From: JACCWM01 sp040393065
GTDB lineage: Bacteria; Myxococcota_A; Bradymonadia; Bradymonadales; Bradymonadaceae
Assembly: GCA_040393065.1 (NCBI GenBank)
Contig: JBEBUW010000004.1
Location: 1 to 64,000, forward strand
Length of the DNA: 64,000 bases
Direction of reading: 5' to 3'
The translations under genes and the position numbers were made by a program. Every line of letters begins with the position of its first letter. Positions within the stretch are counted from its first letter, which is position 1. Under the pieces are notes generated by a model that was given only the letters and a program-made list of their open reading frames with translations, did not search any database and had not been told where the DNA came from. Shown piece by piece: positions 54,162-62,791 of this stretch.

Positions 54162-54479
54162 TCACACTACGCCGGCTTCTCCCTCCGTAGTCTCGGACGC
54201 ATAGAAGTCGATGCTCTGTCCCGGTGCCATCGTGATGATCGCTTTTTTGTAGGACGAACGACGTCCCTGTGAGCGACCCACGCGCTTCGGCTTGCTGGGA
54301 ACATAAATCGTATTAACTTTCACCACATCTACACCAAAAATCTGCTCGATCGCCTGGCGAATCTGATGCTTATTGGCTTTTTTGTCGACGCGAAATACGA
54401 CTTTGTTGTCGGCTTCGGCGATCTCTGTGGTCTTTTCCGTCAATACGGGACGAAGAATGATTTGGTATGGGTTCGTCAT
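54162..54479 (-). CDS. rplW: 50S ribosomal protein uL23
   Basis: 105 residues. ILRPVLTEKTTEIAEADNKVVFRVDKKANKHQIRQAIEQIF and VGRSQGRRSSYKKAIITMAPGQ. Docking site for trigger factor and SRP. Overlaps the rplD stop by 4 bp. Confidence 0.98.
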   Translation of the reverse strand: MTNPYQIILRPVLTEKTTEIAEADNKVVFRVDKKANKHQIRQAIEQIFGVDVVKVNTIYVPSKPKRVGRSQGRRSSYKKAIITMAPGQSIDFYASETTEGEAGVV

Positions 54480-55126
54480 GATCGTAATGTCTCCTGCAAC
54501 TGCTCGACGGCGCTTCGACTGATCACAAGGACCTCATAGCGCAGCAGATCTTCGACGTTGAGTCCTTCTGCGGCCAGGTATTTGGCGTTCTTAAGATTAC
54601 GCACCGAAAGACGAAGATTTTCGTTGTGAGCAACCGAATTGTCGCCCGAGTTACGCGTGGTAACATCGACAACCAATGCTTTCGGAGCTTCCAAGGTATC
54701 CAGTGCTTTTACGGCCGTTTTCGTACGCACTTCGCCCAGGTCGAGATTGTCGACGATGCGAAGGCTGCCATCACGAAGCTTCATGCTCAGTGCGGAACGC
54801 AGAGCCGCACGACGCTTTTTCTTGGGCATGGTGTAGCTGTAATCGCGGGGCTGGGGACCGTGGGCAATGCCACCGCCAACCCAGACAGGAGAGCGCGAGC
54901 TACCCGCACGTGCGCGTCCGGTTCCCTTCTGTTTCCAGGGCTTCTTACCACCACCCGAAACTTCCGTCCGGGTTTTGGTTTTGTGCGTTCCGGCACGACG
55001 CCGAGCACGCTGCCAGTTCACCACTTCCCAGAACAGGTGCTCACGCACTTCTGTCTGGAAAACTTGCGGATCGAGCTCAATCTCGCCCGCTGGCTGATTG
55101 TTCAAATCAACTACTGTTACTTTCAT
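54476..55126 (-). CDS. rplD: 50S ribosomal protein uL4
   Basis: 216 residues. KTRTEVSGGGKKPWKQKGTGRARAGSSRSPVWVGGGIAHGPQPRDYSY and ALRSALSMK. In E. coli L4 also represses the S10 operon by binding its leader. The gene is normally preceded by rplC; here rpsJ is directly upstream with only a 123-bp hairpin-bearing spacer. Confidence 0.97.
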   Translation of the reverse strand: MKVTVVDLNNQPAGEIELDPQVFQTEVREHLFWEVVNWQRARRRAGTHKTKTRTEVSGGGKKPWKQKGTGRARAGSSRSPVWVGGGIAHGPQPRDYSYTMPKKKRRAALRSALSMKLRDGSLRIVDNLDLGEVRTKTAVKALDTLEAPKALVVDVTTRNSGDNSVAHNENLRLSVRNLKNAKYLAAEGLNVEDLLRYEVLVISRSAVEQLQETLRS

Positions 55127-55183
55127 CCGATTCTCCTGCGCCGTCCTGACTAATGCTCAGACGCGCGAAAGAGTAAATATTGC

Positions 55184-55213
55184 GGCTTGTTCCCCACCCT
55201 GCAAAAACAAGCC
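55184..55213 (-). other. Hairpin at the place of missing rplC
   Basis: GGCTTGTT (55184-55191) and AACAAGCC (55206-55213) form a perfect 8-bp stem with a 14-nt loop in the rpsJ-rplD spacer. The spacer shows no L3 remnant. Confidence 0.6.
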
Positions 55214-55249
55214 AGGCTTTTTACGTTAGTGAAACCAATTCCTGATGAA

Positions 55250-55558
55250 TCAGGTTTTGATCTCTACGTCAACACCTGCCGCCAGATCAAGGCGCATCAG
55301 AGCATCAAACGTTTCCTGCGTCGGCTTGAGAATGTCCAAAATACGCTTATGCGTACGCATTTCAAACTGCTCGCGCGATTTCTTGTCGATGAACGGGCTG
55401 CGAAGCACCGTCCAACGATTCACTCTTGTCGGAAGCGGAATCGGACCGGCTACTTGAGCCCCTGTCCGACGTGCCGTTTCCACGATTTCAGCCGTCGAGG
55501 CATCGAGCAGCTTGTGATCGTATGCCTTGAGCTTAATGCGGATATTTTCGTTCGCCAT
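55250..55558 (-). CDS. rpsJ: 30S ribosomal protein uS10
   Basis: 102 residues. NIRIKLKAYDHKLLDASTAEIVETARRTGAQVAGPIPLPTRVNRWTVLRSPFIDKKSREQFEMRTHKRIL is diagnostic. It also acts in antitermination with NusB. ATG 55558 is used by homology; AAGG lies about 9 nt upstream. Confidence 0.98.
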   Translation of the reverse strand: MANENIRIKLKAYDHKLLDASTAEIVETARRTGAQVAGPIPLPTRVNRWTVLRSPFIDKKSREQFEMRTHKRILDILKPTQETFDALMRLDLAAGVDVEIKT

Positions 55559-55631
55559 TTCCAAACCTTGTGTGCCAGACCATCCCAGAAGGGGTCAGTG
55601 CGCTGATTATTCTTCTTGCTTCTAAATTCAC

Positions 55632-55685
55632 GTTCCTACCCGTGGTGCATTCGTCTCACTTTCCAATGAAACGGCGGGTAGGAAC
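55632..55685 (-). promoter_or_regulatory. Structured leader of rpsJ
   Basis: GTTCCTACCCG (55632-55642) pairs perfectly with CGGGTAGGAAC (55675-55685); on the transcribed strand an inner CGTTTCA/TGAGACG stem (one G-U) fills the loop. It lies in the leader of the S10 segment, about 75 nt before the rpsJ start, where E. coli has its L4-responsive leader. Sequence similarity to that leader is not evident. Confidence 0.6.
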
Positions 55686-55789
55686 CTCTTCGAGAGTAAT
55701 CCGGTACTTCTAATTTCTTTCGCCAGTCGCAACTCTCAGCGACAACAATGGTGCATCAATGCCGGGCGGCCTGCCCTCAGCGAACGCGG

Positions 55790-55818
55790 ACCATACAGTA
55801 GGAGATTCTCAAGATCAA
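55790..55818 (-). promoter_or_regulatory. Possible internal promoter for the S10 segment
   Basis: On the minus strand TTGATC (55818-55813), a 17-bp spacer and TATGGT (55795-55790); each hexamer matches four of six consensus bases. It lies in the 395-bp fusA-rpsJ gap, where tuf is usually found. Confidence 0.35.
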
Positions 55819-55953
55819 GATATAAATAACTGACTTTAGACCTTTTATTTCCGCTTTTCACATTCTTCGATTCTGAGCCCCGATCCACTAGATATTTCTG
55901 CATGAAATCGACCATTTCCGGTCAATACACGACTTCCTGGTCTACGTCCTTTA

Positions 55954-58101
55954 TTACGAAGAACGGCTTGCGCGCCCTCCGGACGATCGGCCGACGATCT
56001 CTTCCGCAATGTTTTTCGTTACTATATCGTAATCTACAAACGACATTCTATAAGTTGCCCGCCCCTGGCTTCGGTTACGCAGATCGGTTGAGTAACCGAA
56101 CATCTCCCCAAGTGCGACCCTGGCCCGAATCAGCTGTTGCGAACTGCGCGGAACAATTTCCTGAATCGTCCCACGACGCGCACTGAGATCTCCGATCACG
56201 TCCCCCATGAAGTCTTCAGGCGTCATAATTTCAACCGCCATCATCGGTTCCAATAAAACCGGCGACGCCTGTGCCATTCCCGCTCGGAATGCATTCGCCG
56301 CACCGATCTTAAAGGCGAGTTCGCTGGATTCCACTTCATGATAATTGGCGCGGATCAGTTCGACCTGCACATCAACAACTGGATAGCTGGCAAGCGGCCC
56401 GGACTCGGCTGCCTCTCGAATCCCTTGCTCGATCGCAGCCAGGTATTCTCGTGGAAATGCATCCCCTTTCATACACGACTCGAACAAGACACCGGCTCCG
56501 CGCTCCGCTGACCGAATTCGCAACACTACTTCGGCAAACATTGCGCGATCCCCCATCTGTCGCTCAAACCGCTCGACGATCTCTACAGACTTCTGAACGC
56601 TTTCTCGGTACGCAACTTGCGGCAAACCAACACGCGCAGAAACACCAAACTCCCGCAACAATCGCGCTCCAATGACTTCAAGATGTAATTCGCCTTGCCC
56701 GGCGAGCACGGTCTGACCGGTTTCATCATCGGTTCGCACCTGAAAACTTGGATCTTCTGCCGCAATCAAACTTAGCGATTTCGTCAAACGCTCCTGATCT
56801 GCTTCCGTAGATGGTTCAATGACGATCTCGATCACTGGAGTCGGAAAATCCATCACTTCCAAAATGATCGCATGATGCTCATCGCACAACGTATCCCCGG
56901 TTGTCGTGAATCTCAGCCCAACCAACGCCGCAATATCGCCGGCTCCGACCTTATCGATATCTTCATGCCGATTTGCATGCATCCGCACCAGTTGCCCGAC
57001 ACGCTCGCGTTTTCCTTTGGAGGCATTGAAGACGTAATCGCCTGTTTCCAAAACGCCTGAATATACCCGGACAAAAGTAATCGTCCCAATATACGGATCG
57101 ACCATGACCTTGAAGGCCAGAGCTGCAAATGGTTCCTGATCGGAAGGGCGACGATAGATCTTATCTAACTCACCATACGACGTGCGCTGCTCGATCAGGC
57201 GACGATACGATTCCAGGTCGATACCAGAAATATCCTGTAAATCTTCGGGCGATGGCAAATATCGTACGATCGCATCCAGGAGCGGCTGAATTCCCTTGTT
57301 ACGAAACGCAGCTCCCGTAACGACCGGCACGATCTTCAAATCGAAAGTTCCCTGCCGAAGCACCGCCATAATTTCAGCCGGGGTTACTTCCTCGCCTTCC
57401 AGATATTTCAGCATCATCTCTTCATCGAGATCTGCCACAACTTCCAGAAGTTCTTCGCGTGCAAATTCCGCTTCATCCCGAAGCTCGGCGGGAATCTCGC
57501 CGTCGATATAGAGCTCACCCGGCGTATCATCTTCCCAGGTCAGCGCACGCATCGTTATCAGGTCGATAACACCCGAAAACGTACTCTCGGCTCCGATCGG
57601 CAAATGCAACCGAACCGGCCTGCACTCCAGGCGATCGCGCATCATCGAGACGACATTTTCAAAATTCGCCCCGATCCGATCCATTTTGTTGATATAAGCA
57701 ATTCGCGGAACTCTGTAGCGATCGGCCTGCCGCCAGACGGTTTCCGACTGCGGCTCGACACCACCTACGCCACAAAAAATCGCCACTGCGCCATCCAGGA
57801 CACGCAGAGATCTCTCGACCTCCATCGTAAAATCAACATGTCCAGGCGTATCGATAATATTGATGCAGAAACGCTCGTCATCGACGTTCCAGAAACAGGC
57901 GGTTGCAGCGCTCGTGATCGTAATTCCCCGTTCACGTTCCTGCTCCATCCAGTCCATTTCCGACGAGCCGTAATCCACCTCACCTATCGCGTGCGAAACG
58001 CCGGTATAATAAAGGATCCGCTCTGTCGTCGTCGTCTTTCCCGCGTCAATATGGGCCATGATCCCGATATTACGCGTTTTATGTAGCGGTAGACTTCGCA
58101 T
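55954..58101 (-). CDS. fusA: Elongation factor G
   Basis: 715 residues. GTPase that drives translocation. G domain: GIMAHIDAGKTTTTERILYYTG, MDWMEQERERGITIT, DTPGHVDF, NKMDR; then domain II, and the C-terminal RATYRMSFVDYDIV. The start ATG 58101 (MRSLPLHKTRNIG) gives the usual distance to the P-loop and has AGGA 9 nt upstream; the reading from 58203 adds 34 unlikely residues. Unlike the usual str operon, no tuf follows. Confidence 0.94.
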   Translation of the reverse strand: MRSLPLHKTRNIGIMAHIDAGKTTTTERILYYTGVSHAIGEVDYGSSEMDWMEQERERGITITSAATACFWNVDDERFCINIIDTPGHVDFTMEVERSLRVLDGAVAIFCGVGGVEPQSETVWRQADRYRVPRIAYINKMDRIGANFENVVSMMRDRLECRPVRLHLPIGAESTFSGVIDLITMRALTWEDDTPGELYIDGEIPAELRDEAEFAREELLEVVADLDEEMMLKYLEGEEVTPAEIMAVLRQGTFDLKIVPVVTGAAFRNKGIQPLLDAIVRYLPSPEDLQDISGIDLESYRRLIEQRTSYGELDKIYRRPSDQEPFAALAFKVMVDPYIGTITFVRVYSGVLETGDYVFNASKGKRERVGQLVRMHANRHEDIDKVGAGDIAALVGLRFTTTGDTLCDEHHAIILEVMDFPTPVIEIVIEPSTEADQERLTKSLSLIAAEDPSFQVRTDDETGQTVLAGQGELHLEVIGARLLREFGVSARVGLPQVAYRESVQKSVEIVERFERQMGDRAMFAEVVLRIRSAERGAGVLFESCMKGDAFPREYLAAIEQGIREAAESGPLASYPVVDVQVELIRANYHEVESSELAFKIGAANAFRAGMAQASPVLLEPMMAVEIMTPEDFMGDVIGDLSARRGTIQEIVPRSSQQLIRARVALGEMFGYSTDLRNRSQGRATYRMSFVDYDIVTKNIAEEIVGRSSGGRASRSS

Positions 58102-58255
58102 CAACTCGATCCTACGTATCGTTTGTGCAGCCAGAACACGCGTATTTTCATGAAAATGCCGATGTGCAACGGTTTCTTGTTTAAAAACCGCCGACATCGG
58201 CATCTGATTCTACGAGCGCCCCGGGACGCGATACTGAATTATCCGGCGTCTCAAG

Positions 58256-58278
58256 CGCTATGCCCTGAGAGCATAGCG
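58256..58278 (-). other. Hairpin between rpsG and fusA
   Basis: CGCTATGC (58256-58263) and GCATAGCG (58271-58278) form a perfect 8-bp stem with a 7-nt loop, 12 nt after the rpsG stop. No U-tract. Confidence 0.65.
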
Positions 58279-58289
58279 ATGGCTGCTAA

Positions 58290-58760
58290 TTACCAGCGAT
58301 AATGAGCGAAAGCCTTGTTGGCTTCTGCCATACGGTGCACGTCTTCGCGCTTACGAATTGCGTTGCCGCGGTTGTTCGAAGCGTCGATCAGCTCGTTGGT
58401 CAGTTTGTCGACCATGGTTTTTTCAGCACGGTTACGTGCTGCACCGATCAGCCAGCGAAGCGCAAGCGCCGTACGACGCTCACTGCGAACTTCCACCGGA
58501 ACCTGATAGGTCGAACCACCCACGCGGCGAGAGCGAACTTCGACGGCCGGACGAAGGTTTTCGATGGAGCGACGGAACAGCTTGACCGGATCTTCTCCAG
58601 CCTTCTTCTCGATGGCATCCAGCGTATCATACATGATCTGCTCAGCGGTCGACTTTTTGCCGTCGCGCATCAGCACGTTTACAAACTGGGTCAACAGCTT
58701 ATCACCGTATTTCGGATCAGGCAGAATCGGGCGTTTGGCTACTACTCTTCTTCTTGGCAT
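58290..58760 (-). CDS. rpsG: 30S ribosomal protein uS7
   Basis: 156 residues. MPRRRVVAKRPILPDPKYGD, LLTQFVNVLMRDGKKSTAEQI, RVGGSTYQVPVEVRSERRTALALRWLI are diagnostic. It nucleates head assembly and in E. coli represses the str operon. The 139-bp spacer from rpsL contains a long-range CTGGATGG/CCATCCAG pair (58781-58788, 58857-58864). Confidence 0.98.
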   Translation of the reverse strand: MPRRRVVAKRPILPDPKYGDKLLTQFVNVLMRDGKKSTAEQIMYDTLDAIEKKAGEDPVKLFRRSIENLRPAVEVRSRRVGGSTYQVPVEVRSERRTALALRWLIGAARNRAEKTMVDKLTNELIDASNNRGNAIRKREDVHRMAEANKAFAHYRW

Positions 58761-58899
58761 TTAATAGACTCTCAAATTTTCTGGATGGCTGTTCGACGGT
58801 GCGCCACGATATACCAGGTAAGGAAATCCAGGCCGAACCGAAAAACGACGACCGCTCCATCCAGCTTCTACCAAAGCTGTAGCGCGGCCGTACGACTGA

Positions 58900-59271
58900 T
58901 CAGCGAGGTTTCTTCGTTCCGTATTTACTGCGAGCTTGGCGGCGTTTCTGGACACCAACGGCGTCGAGCGTTCCACGAACGATGTGGTAACGAACACCGG
59001 GAAGGTCCTTAACACGACCACCACGAATGAGTACGACGCTATGCTCCTGCAAGTTGTGACCCTCGCCAGGGATATAACTCGTTACTTCCATTCCGTTGGT
59101 CAAACGCACACGGGCAACCTTACGAAGAGCAGAGTTCGGCTTTTTCGGAGTTGTCGTGTAGACGCGGGTGCAAACACCACGCTTCTGAGGACTACCCTTG
59201 AGGGCCGGTGCCATCGTTTTTTGCTTGATCTGTGTGCGACCTTTACGAACTAGCTGATTAATTGTTGGCAT
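58900..59271 (-). CDS. rpsL: 30S ribosomal protein uS12
   Basis: 123 residues. MPTINQLVRKGRTQIKQKTM and TPKKPNSALRKVARVRLTNG. Lys43 and Lys88 (GGRVKDLPGVRYH) are the wild-type residues, so no streptomycin-resistance change is present. First gene of the supercluster, about 130 nt after its promoter. Confidence 0.98.
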   Translation of the reverse strand: MPTINQLVRKGRTQIKQKTMAPALKGSPQKRGVCTRVYTTTPKKPNSALRKVARVRLTNGMEVTSYIPGEGHNLQEHSVVLIRGGRVKDLPGVRYHIVRGTLDAVGVQKRRQARSKYGTKKPR

Positions 59272-59407
59272 ATTTGGGACCTAAAGACCATAAACCGCGA
59301 TCGTTCCAATCGCCCTGCAATCTCGATATTCTAAACAGCGAAGCGATATGACTATGAAAAATAAGTAACGCTGCATTTCAATTAGAAACGCAGACTTTGG
59401 ACGGCGG

Positions 59408-59435
59408 ATTATAGGAAGGTTGTTTACGATGTCAA
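59408..59435 (-). promoter_or_regulatory. Near-perfect sigma70 promoter of the str operon
   Basis: On the minus strand TTGACA (59435-59430), a 16-bp spacer and TATAAT (59413-59408): both hexamers are exact consensus. Transcription would begin near 59401, about 130 nt before rpsL. Confidence 0.9.
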
Positions 59436-59541
59436 GACGAACATCAAAGTTCTGCCAATACCGCCGGTAGTTACCCTGAACTGCGCACACTCCCTACAAC
59501 ACATTGTTTTGATTGCAAACCGTTTCTGTGAAAAATCTTTC

Positions 59542-60648
59542 CTAAAACACGTCGCGCACCCGCCGCTCCATCGCCACCAGTGGACGCGTAATCCTGTACA
59601 TAAACCGGCCCACACGATGCGGTCCCCATACCCAGGGCCGCATAAAGCCTACGATCTTCGGCGAGATCCCATCCAGCGTCAGCATCGTCATCGAATCGAC
59701 AAACACGCCCTGTAACTTGCCGAGCCGTGCCATCGTCCGCAAAATAGCCCGATCGCTTTGCGACAGATCGCTGCGCACCAGACACGCCCGCGTCGCCTCC
59801 GCACACCGATCACTCCACAGCCGGACGGCCAGGCCGACATCGGCCTCATAATAAACAGATCGCTTCCCGGTCAGCTTCTCAATGACATGCAGCGGCCACT
59901 GTAAAACCCCGGAAACGCCGAGCTCTTCAGCGATCCTGGCGATCTCCTCCCGATCTGCGGTCGCCTCATACCGATCCAGCCAGGCCGCAATATCCAGCAG
60001 ACCTTTCAAAAACCCTTCATGCTGATGGTAGTGATAGGCCAGATGAAACAATAAATGCTCAGGCCCCAGGGCCAGGACCTTCAAATCTGGCGCGAGCTCA
60101 ACTTCTTGCGCTTGCTCAAACAATCTGGCCACCGGAATGCTCGGCATTTGCGGAAAGGCGAGTGCCCAGTGGATCTCGACCGTGATCTTTTTGTGGGGAT
60201 GCGTCAGCGCAAACTGATTATACGTCCACGAACGCGGCGCTTCATGTTTATCCACGCGATAACCAACGCTCTCCAACCGCCGCCAGACCTCTTCCACATT
60301 CTCCGGATCCACCAACAGATCGATGTCCCCGGTCCCTCGGCAATAAGGCTCCCCATACAAAAGAAGGCCGAGCGCTTCGCCCTTCAACAAGATCGATCGG
60401 ATATCCGGCTCCAAAAGCTTTTGCACTTCCCGGATTTCATTGCGAAGCATCGCGATATTTACGATGTGCTCGCGCCTGCTTTGCTGCACCGCTTCCGAAA
60501 GCTCCACGCCCCGTTCTTTCCACACGCTGTAAATCAGCGGAGAAACACTAAACTGCCTCGCGCGCCGCAAAACCTCGCCACCCTGGCCGATCCCCCCATC
60601 GGCGTGGACTCCAATCGCCTCCAAAACTGCGTCCGTATAACCCATCAT
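59542..60648 (-). CDS. NTP_transf_5-type nucleotidyltransferase
   Basis: 368 residues. The core ILLKGEALGLLLYGEPYCRG-TGDIDLLVDP has the GxGDxD pair of this fold, and the third acidic position is Glu in ITVEIHWAL rather than the usual Asp. Such proteins occur in paeninodin-type lasso peptide and HPr-rel-A loci, where they may modify a peptide or small molecule. The ATG overlaps the stop of the protease gene (ATGA), so it is the last gene of a coupled operon. No promoter of its own; it ends 107 bp before the rpsL promoter. Confidence 0.82.
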   Translation of the reverse strand: MMGYTDAVLEAIGVHADGGIGQGGEVLRRARQFSVSPLIYSVWKERGVELSEAVQQSRREHIVNIAMLRNEIREVQKLLEPDIRSILLKGEALGLLLYGEPYCRGTGDIDLLVDPENVEEVWRRLESVGYRVDKHEAPRSWTYNQFALTHPHKKITVEIHWALAFPQMPSIPVARLFEQAQEVELAPDLKVLALGPEHLLFHLAYHYHQHEGFLKGLLDIAAWLDRYEATADREEIARIAEELGVSGVLQWPLHVIEKLTGKRSVYYEADVGLAVRLWSDRCAEATRACLVRSDLSQSDRAILRTMARLGKLQGVFVDSMTMLTLDGISPKIVGFMRPWVWGPHRVGRFMYRITRPLVAMERRVRDVF

Positions 60649-61103
60649 CGTTTTGTGCCCACCATATCGCTCTCATCCAGGCTGCGCGAATAGCCATCCG
60701 CCTCCGAACGATACACGTCTTCCAACTGCCCATTCGCCAGCACGACTTCCAGCCAGGCATGCCCTTCGATCGCGCCGCGTTTACGGAATCCAACCACAAT
60801 CTGCGAATCCACGCCCCGCCGCGCCAGCCACAACCGGGTCGCAAGCGCGCGGTGCATGCATTCACTGCCCGGCACAAGTTTGGAGGCGCGCGCCGCCAGC
60901 ACCTTTCCCCGCTTTACTGTATCTTCCAGCGTCGCTTTCGATGTCTCCTGCACCATAAAACCCGGCATCTTCTCCGCCACCGTATGGCACAACGTCACGA
61001 TCTCCTTCAGCCCCATAAACGTCGTCAACACCCGGGCCGAAGCGATCAAGATCCCCATTTCAAGCTGAGCCGCCGGATACAACGGTGTTTTCAAACCCAT
61101 CAT
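60645..61103 (-). CDS. Lasso-peptide B2-type transglutaminase-like protease
   Basis: 152 residues. The core SECMHRALATRLWLARRGVD-SQIVVGFRKRG-GHAWLEVVLANGQLED has Cys82, His115 and Asp129 as a likely catalytic triad, as in McjB C-terminal (Transglut_core3) leader proteases. In lasso systems B2 cuts the precursor leader after recognition by a PqqD-like B1. The start is ATG 61103 or 61100; the TTG at 61112 is less likely. Stop overlaps the next gene. All catalytic residues are kept, so it is probably active. Confidence 0.82.
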   Translation of the reverse strand: MMGLKTPLYPAAQLEMGILIASARVLTTFMGLKEIVTLCHTVAEKMPGFMVQETSKATLEDTVKRGKVLAARASKLVPGSECMHRALATRLWLARRGVDSQIVVGFRKRGAIEGHAWLEVVLANGQLEDVYRSEADGYSRSLDESDMVGTKR

Positions 61104-61124
61104 TTTTCTCAAGCTTTCGAGCTG

Positions 61125-62099
61125 TTAAACCTGCCGATCTGGCCTATCCAGAAAATCCGCTCGCAGCCGCGCCACCAGCCCATCCACATGCGTTGGATCA
61201 CCACTTTCCGAACGTCGGTAGCGATACTGAAACATCGGCACACTTTTCAATAATCGATTCGCATTCTGAAATCGCGCCGTCATCCATGCCTTTTCGGGCC
61301 GTGTAAAATCAAACGTCTGCTTCAACATCGCCACCAGCCCCGCGCGCCCCTGACATCGCTCCCAAGAACCATGCTCGAACGCATCGTCGGTTGGAGTCAG
61401 CCAGATCACGCCGCCCAGCTCCACCGCTCCGGCCACGGCCTGTTCATCTGCCATCCGAAACCAGCGCTTTGTCGTCTGTGCATGAATCCTGCGGTCAAAC
61501 ACCGCCCCGGCCACTTCCTCGGAGTTTTTCCACAACCGAATCGAAGGCGAACCCGAACACACCACCCTGTTCTCCACATCCACAATCGACATATCGTCCG
61601 CCAGCAGCCGTCCTCCATGCGCCAAAAGCGCGTGCGCCGTCGTCGATTTCCCGGCCCCCGACTCTCCGATAAAAACCCACGCTCTGCCTTCAAACGCAAC
61701 CGCGCTCCCATGCAGCCCCAGCGTATTCTTCGTCCCGAACAATACATACAGCGGCAACGCCAGCCGCTCTATCATCAGTTCAAACTCGGCCTGCCCCGCG
61801 CGCTCTCCGTCGACAAAGCGCTCCACAACCACCTGTCGATTCTCATGGTCCAGCAACACGCGCCACACATCATACCGGATCAGCACCCCGCCATCGGCCA
61901 GCCGAAAGATCTCCAGCCGCGGCCCGCCCACCCAGTCCACCACATCATGCACAAGCTCGCTGCCCGCCCCCGGCTCCCGAACCGTGCCCGAAACCAGCCG
62001 CAGATCTACCGCCGCATCCGCGCTCACCCTCGGAAACGGCAACGCGAAGTCCGACGCCACCACCAACCCAAAACACGTATAGTTTCCACGCTCAACCAA
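61125..62099 (-). CDS. HPr kinase-related protein
   Basis: 324 residues. Walker A GESGAGKS at 145-152 preceded by GLHGSAVAFEGRAWVFI, and LLADDMSIVDVE with Asp168-Asp169, are the HprK/P features. Unlike true HprK there is no complete phosphatase signature. Relatives act on lasso precursors (paeninodin kinase) or in HPr-rel-A systems. The start is TTG at 62099, overlapping the PqqD-like stop by 8 bp, with GGTGAG 7 nt upstream. It is the second gene of the operon. Confidence 0.82.
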   Translation of the reverse strand: MVERGNYTCFGLVVASDFALPFPRVSADAAVDLRLVSGTVREPGAGSELVHDVVDWVGGPRLEIFRLADGGVLIRYDVWRVLLDHENRQVVVERFVDGERAGQAEFELMIERLALPLYVLFGTKNTLGLHGSAVAFEGRAWVFIGESGAGKSTTAHALLAHGGRLLADDMSIVDVENRVVCSGSPSIRLWKNSEEVAGAVFDRRIHAQTTKRWFRMADEQAVAGAVELGGVIWLTPTDDAFEHGSWERCQGRAGLVAMLKQTFDFTRPEKAWMTARFQNANRLLKSVPMFQYRYRRSESGDPTHVDGLVARLRADFLDRPDRQV

Positions 62100-62394
62100 C
62101 GCTTTTGCTCACCAGTCCGCGCCCGATCAAATCGCCGATAAATTCCGCCGCATCCACACGCGCAACGGCCTCGTCCACCTCAAAATTGTCGCAAACCTCG
62201 GCCACAACTTCCCCAAAATTTCGTCCCGTACCCAGCGCCTGCCAGATCACGCGCCCCAGCTCATTCAACCCGAAATACAGATTGGTCTTCAGATCCAGAA
62301 CCAAAAATTCATCCTCCACCGCTTCAATCACCAGATCTGCGCGCGGCTCAAAAACATCCGTATCCAAAATTTTATCCACTCGACTCAACCCCAT
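62092..62394 (-). CDS. PqqD-family RiPP recognition element protein
   Basis: 100 residues. The middle ADLVIEAVEDEFLVLDLKTNLYFGLNELGRVIWQAL is the PqqD-type winged helix that binds leader peptides in RiPP pathways. It is not fused to other domains. GGAAGG lies 2-3 nt before ATG 62394. First gene of the four-gene operon. No lasso cyclase (asparagine-synthetase-like) and no obvious precursor are nearby, so the peptide it serves is unknown. Confidence 0.82.
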   Translation of the reverse strand: MGLSRVDKILDTDVFEPRADLVIEAVEDEFLVLDLKTNLYFGLNELGRVIWQALGTGRNFGEVVAEVCDNFEVDEAVARVDAAEFIGDLIGRGLVSKSVG

Positions 62395-62582
62395 AACCTT
62401 CCGCTTCTCTATAATTTATCACCGCAATTCTCAGCTCGAACCCTTGAACAGAGCGCAACTTTTAACCCAATTCCCGGCCAGATACCAGCGCACCAGACCA
62501 GCGATTCTCCACACCCTCCGCCTTTCCCAGCCACGTCCCCTCCCCCCAAATCCCCCTATTTTCACCTTCCCCCAAAGTATTT

Positions 62583-62611
62583 TTGTAAATCTGCACCCTC
62601 ACCGCTATATA
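62583..62611 (+). promoter_or_regulatory. Possible promoter of the divergent unknown gene
   Basis: TTGTAA (62583-62588), a 17-bp spacer and TATATA (62606-62611), 40-45 bp before the short ORF at 62651. It lies in the 256-bp divergent gap; no precursor peptide gene is evident there. Confidence 0.4.
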
Positions 62612-62650
62612 CGCAGTGAAAGTCATACGCACCGCCGGGAGGAGTTCACC

Positions 62651-62791
62651 ATGAATCACACCATTGGCCTGGCCCATTCCTCCTTTTGCCAACGGAGTCC
62701 AGCTCATGACCGCCAAAAAAAGCAAAGCCGTCAAAGCCCGCAACAAAGCCCGCAGAAAACGCAATCAACAAGAAAAAACTCGCCAGAATGA
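62651..62791 (+). CDS. Possible 46-aa upstream ORF overlapping the next gene
   Basis: Begins MNHTIGLAHSSFCQRSPAHD and ends in a Gln/Lys/Ser-rich tail. GGAGGAG sits 6 nt before its ATG, the strongest ribosome site in the area. The next gene starts at 62706 in another frame, so the two overlap by 86 bp. It may be a leader ORF that regulates the downstream gene, or a short protein; conservation would be needed to tell. Confidence 0.4.
   Translation: MNHTIGLAHSSFCQRSPAHDRQKKQSRQSPQQSPQKTQSTRKNSPE

Noticed and set aside
55127..55249. rplC remnant
   Set aside because: Too short and no L3 sequence in any frame.
62462..62764. Minus-strand 100-aa frame upstream of the PqqD-like gene as a RiPP precursor
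   Set aside because: TTG start without ribosome site, antisense to the start of another gene; signal-like N-terminus is likely chance.
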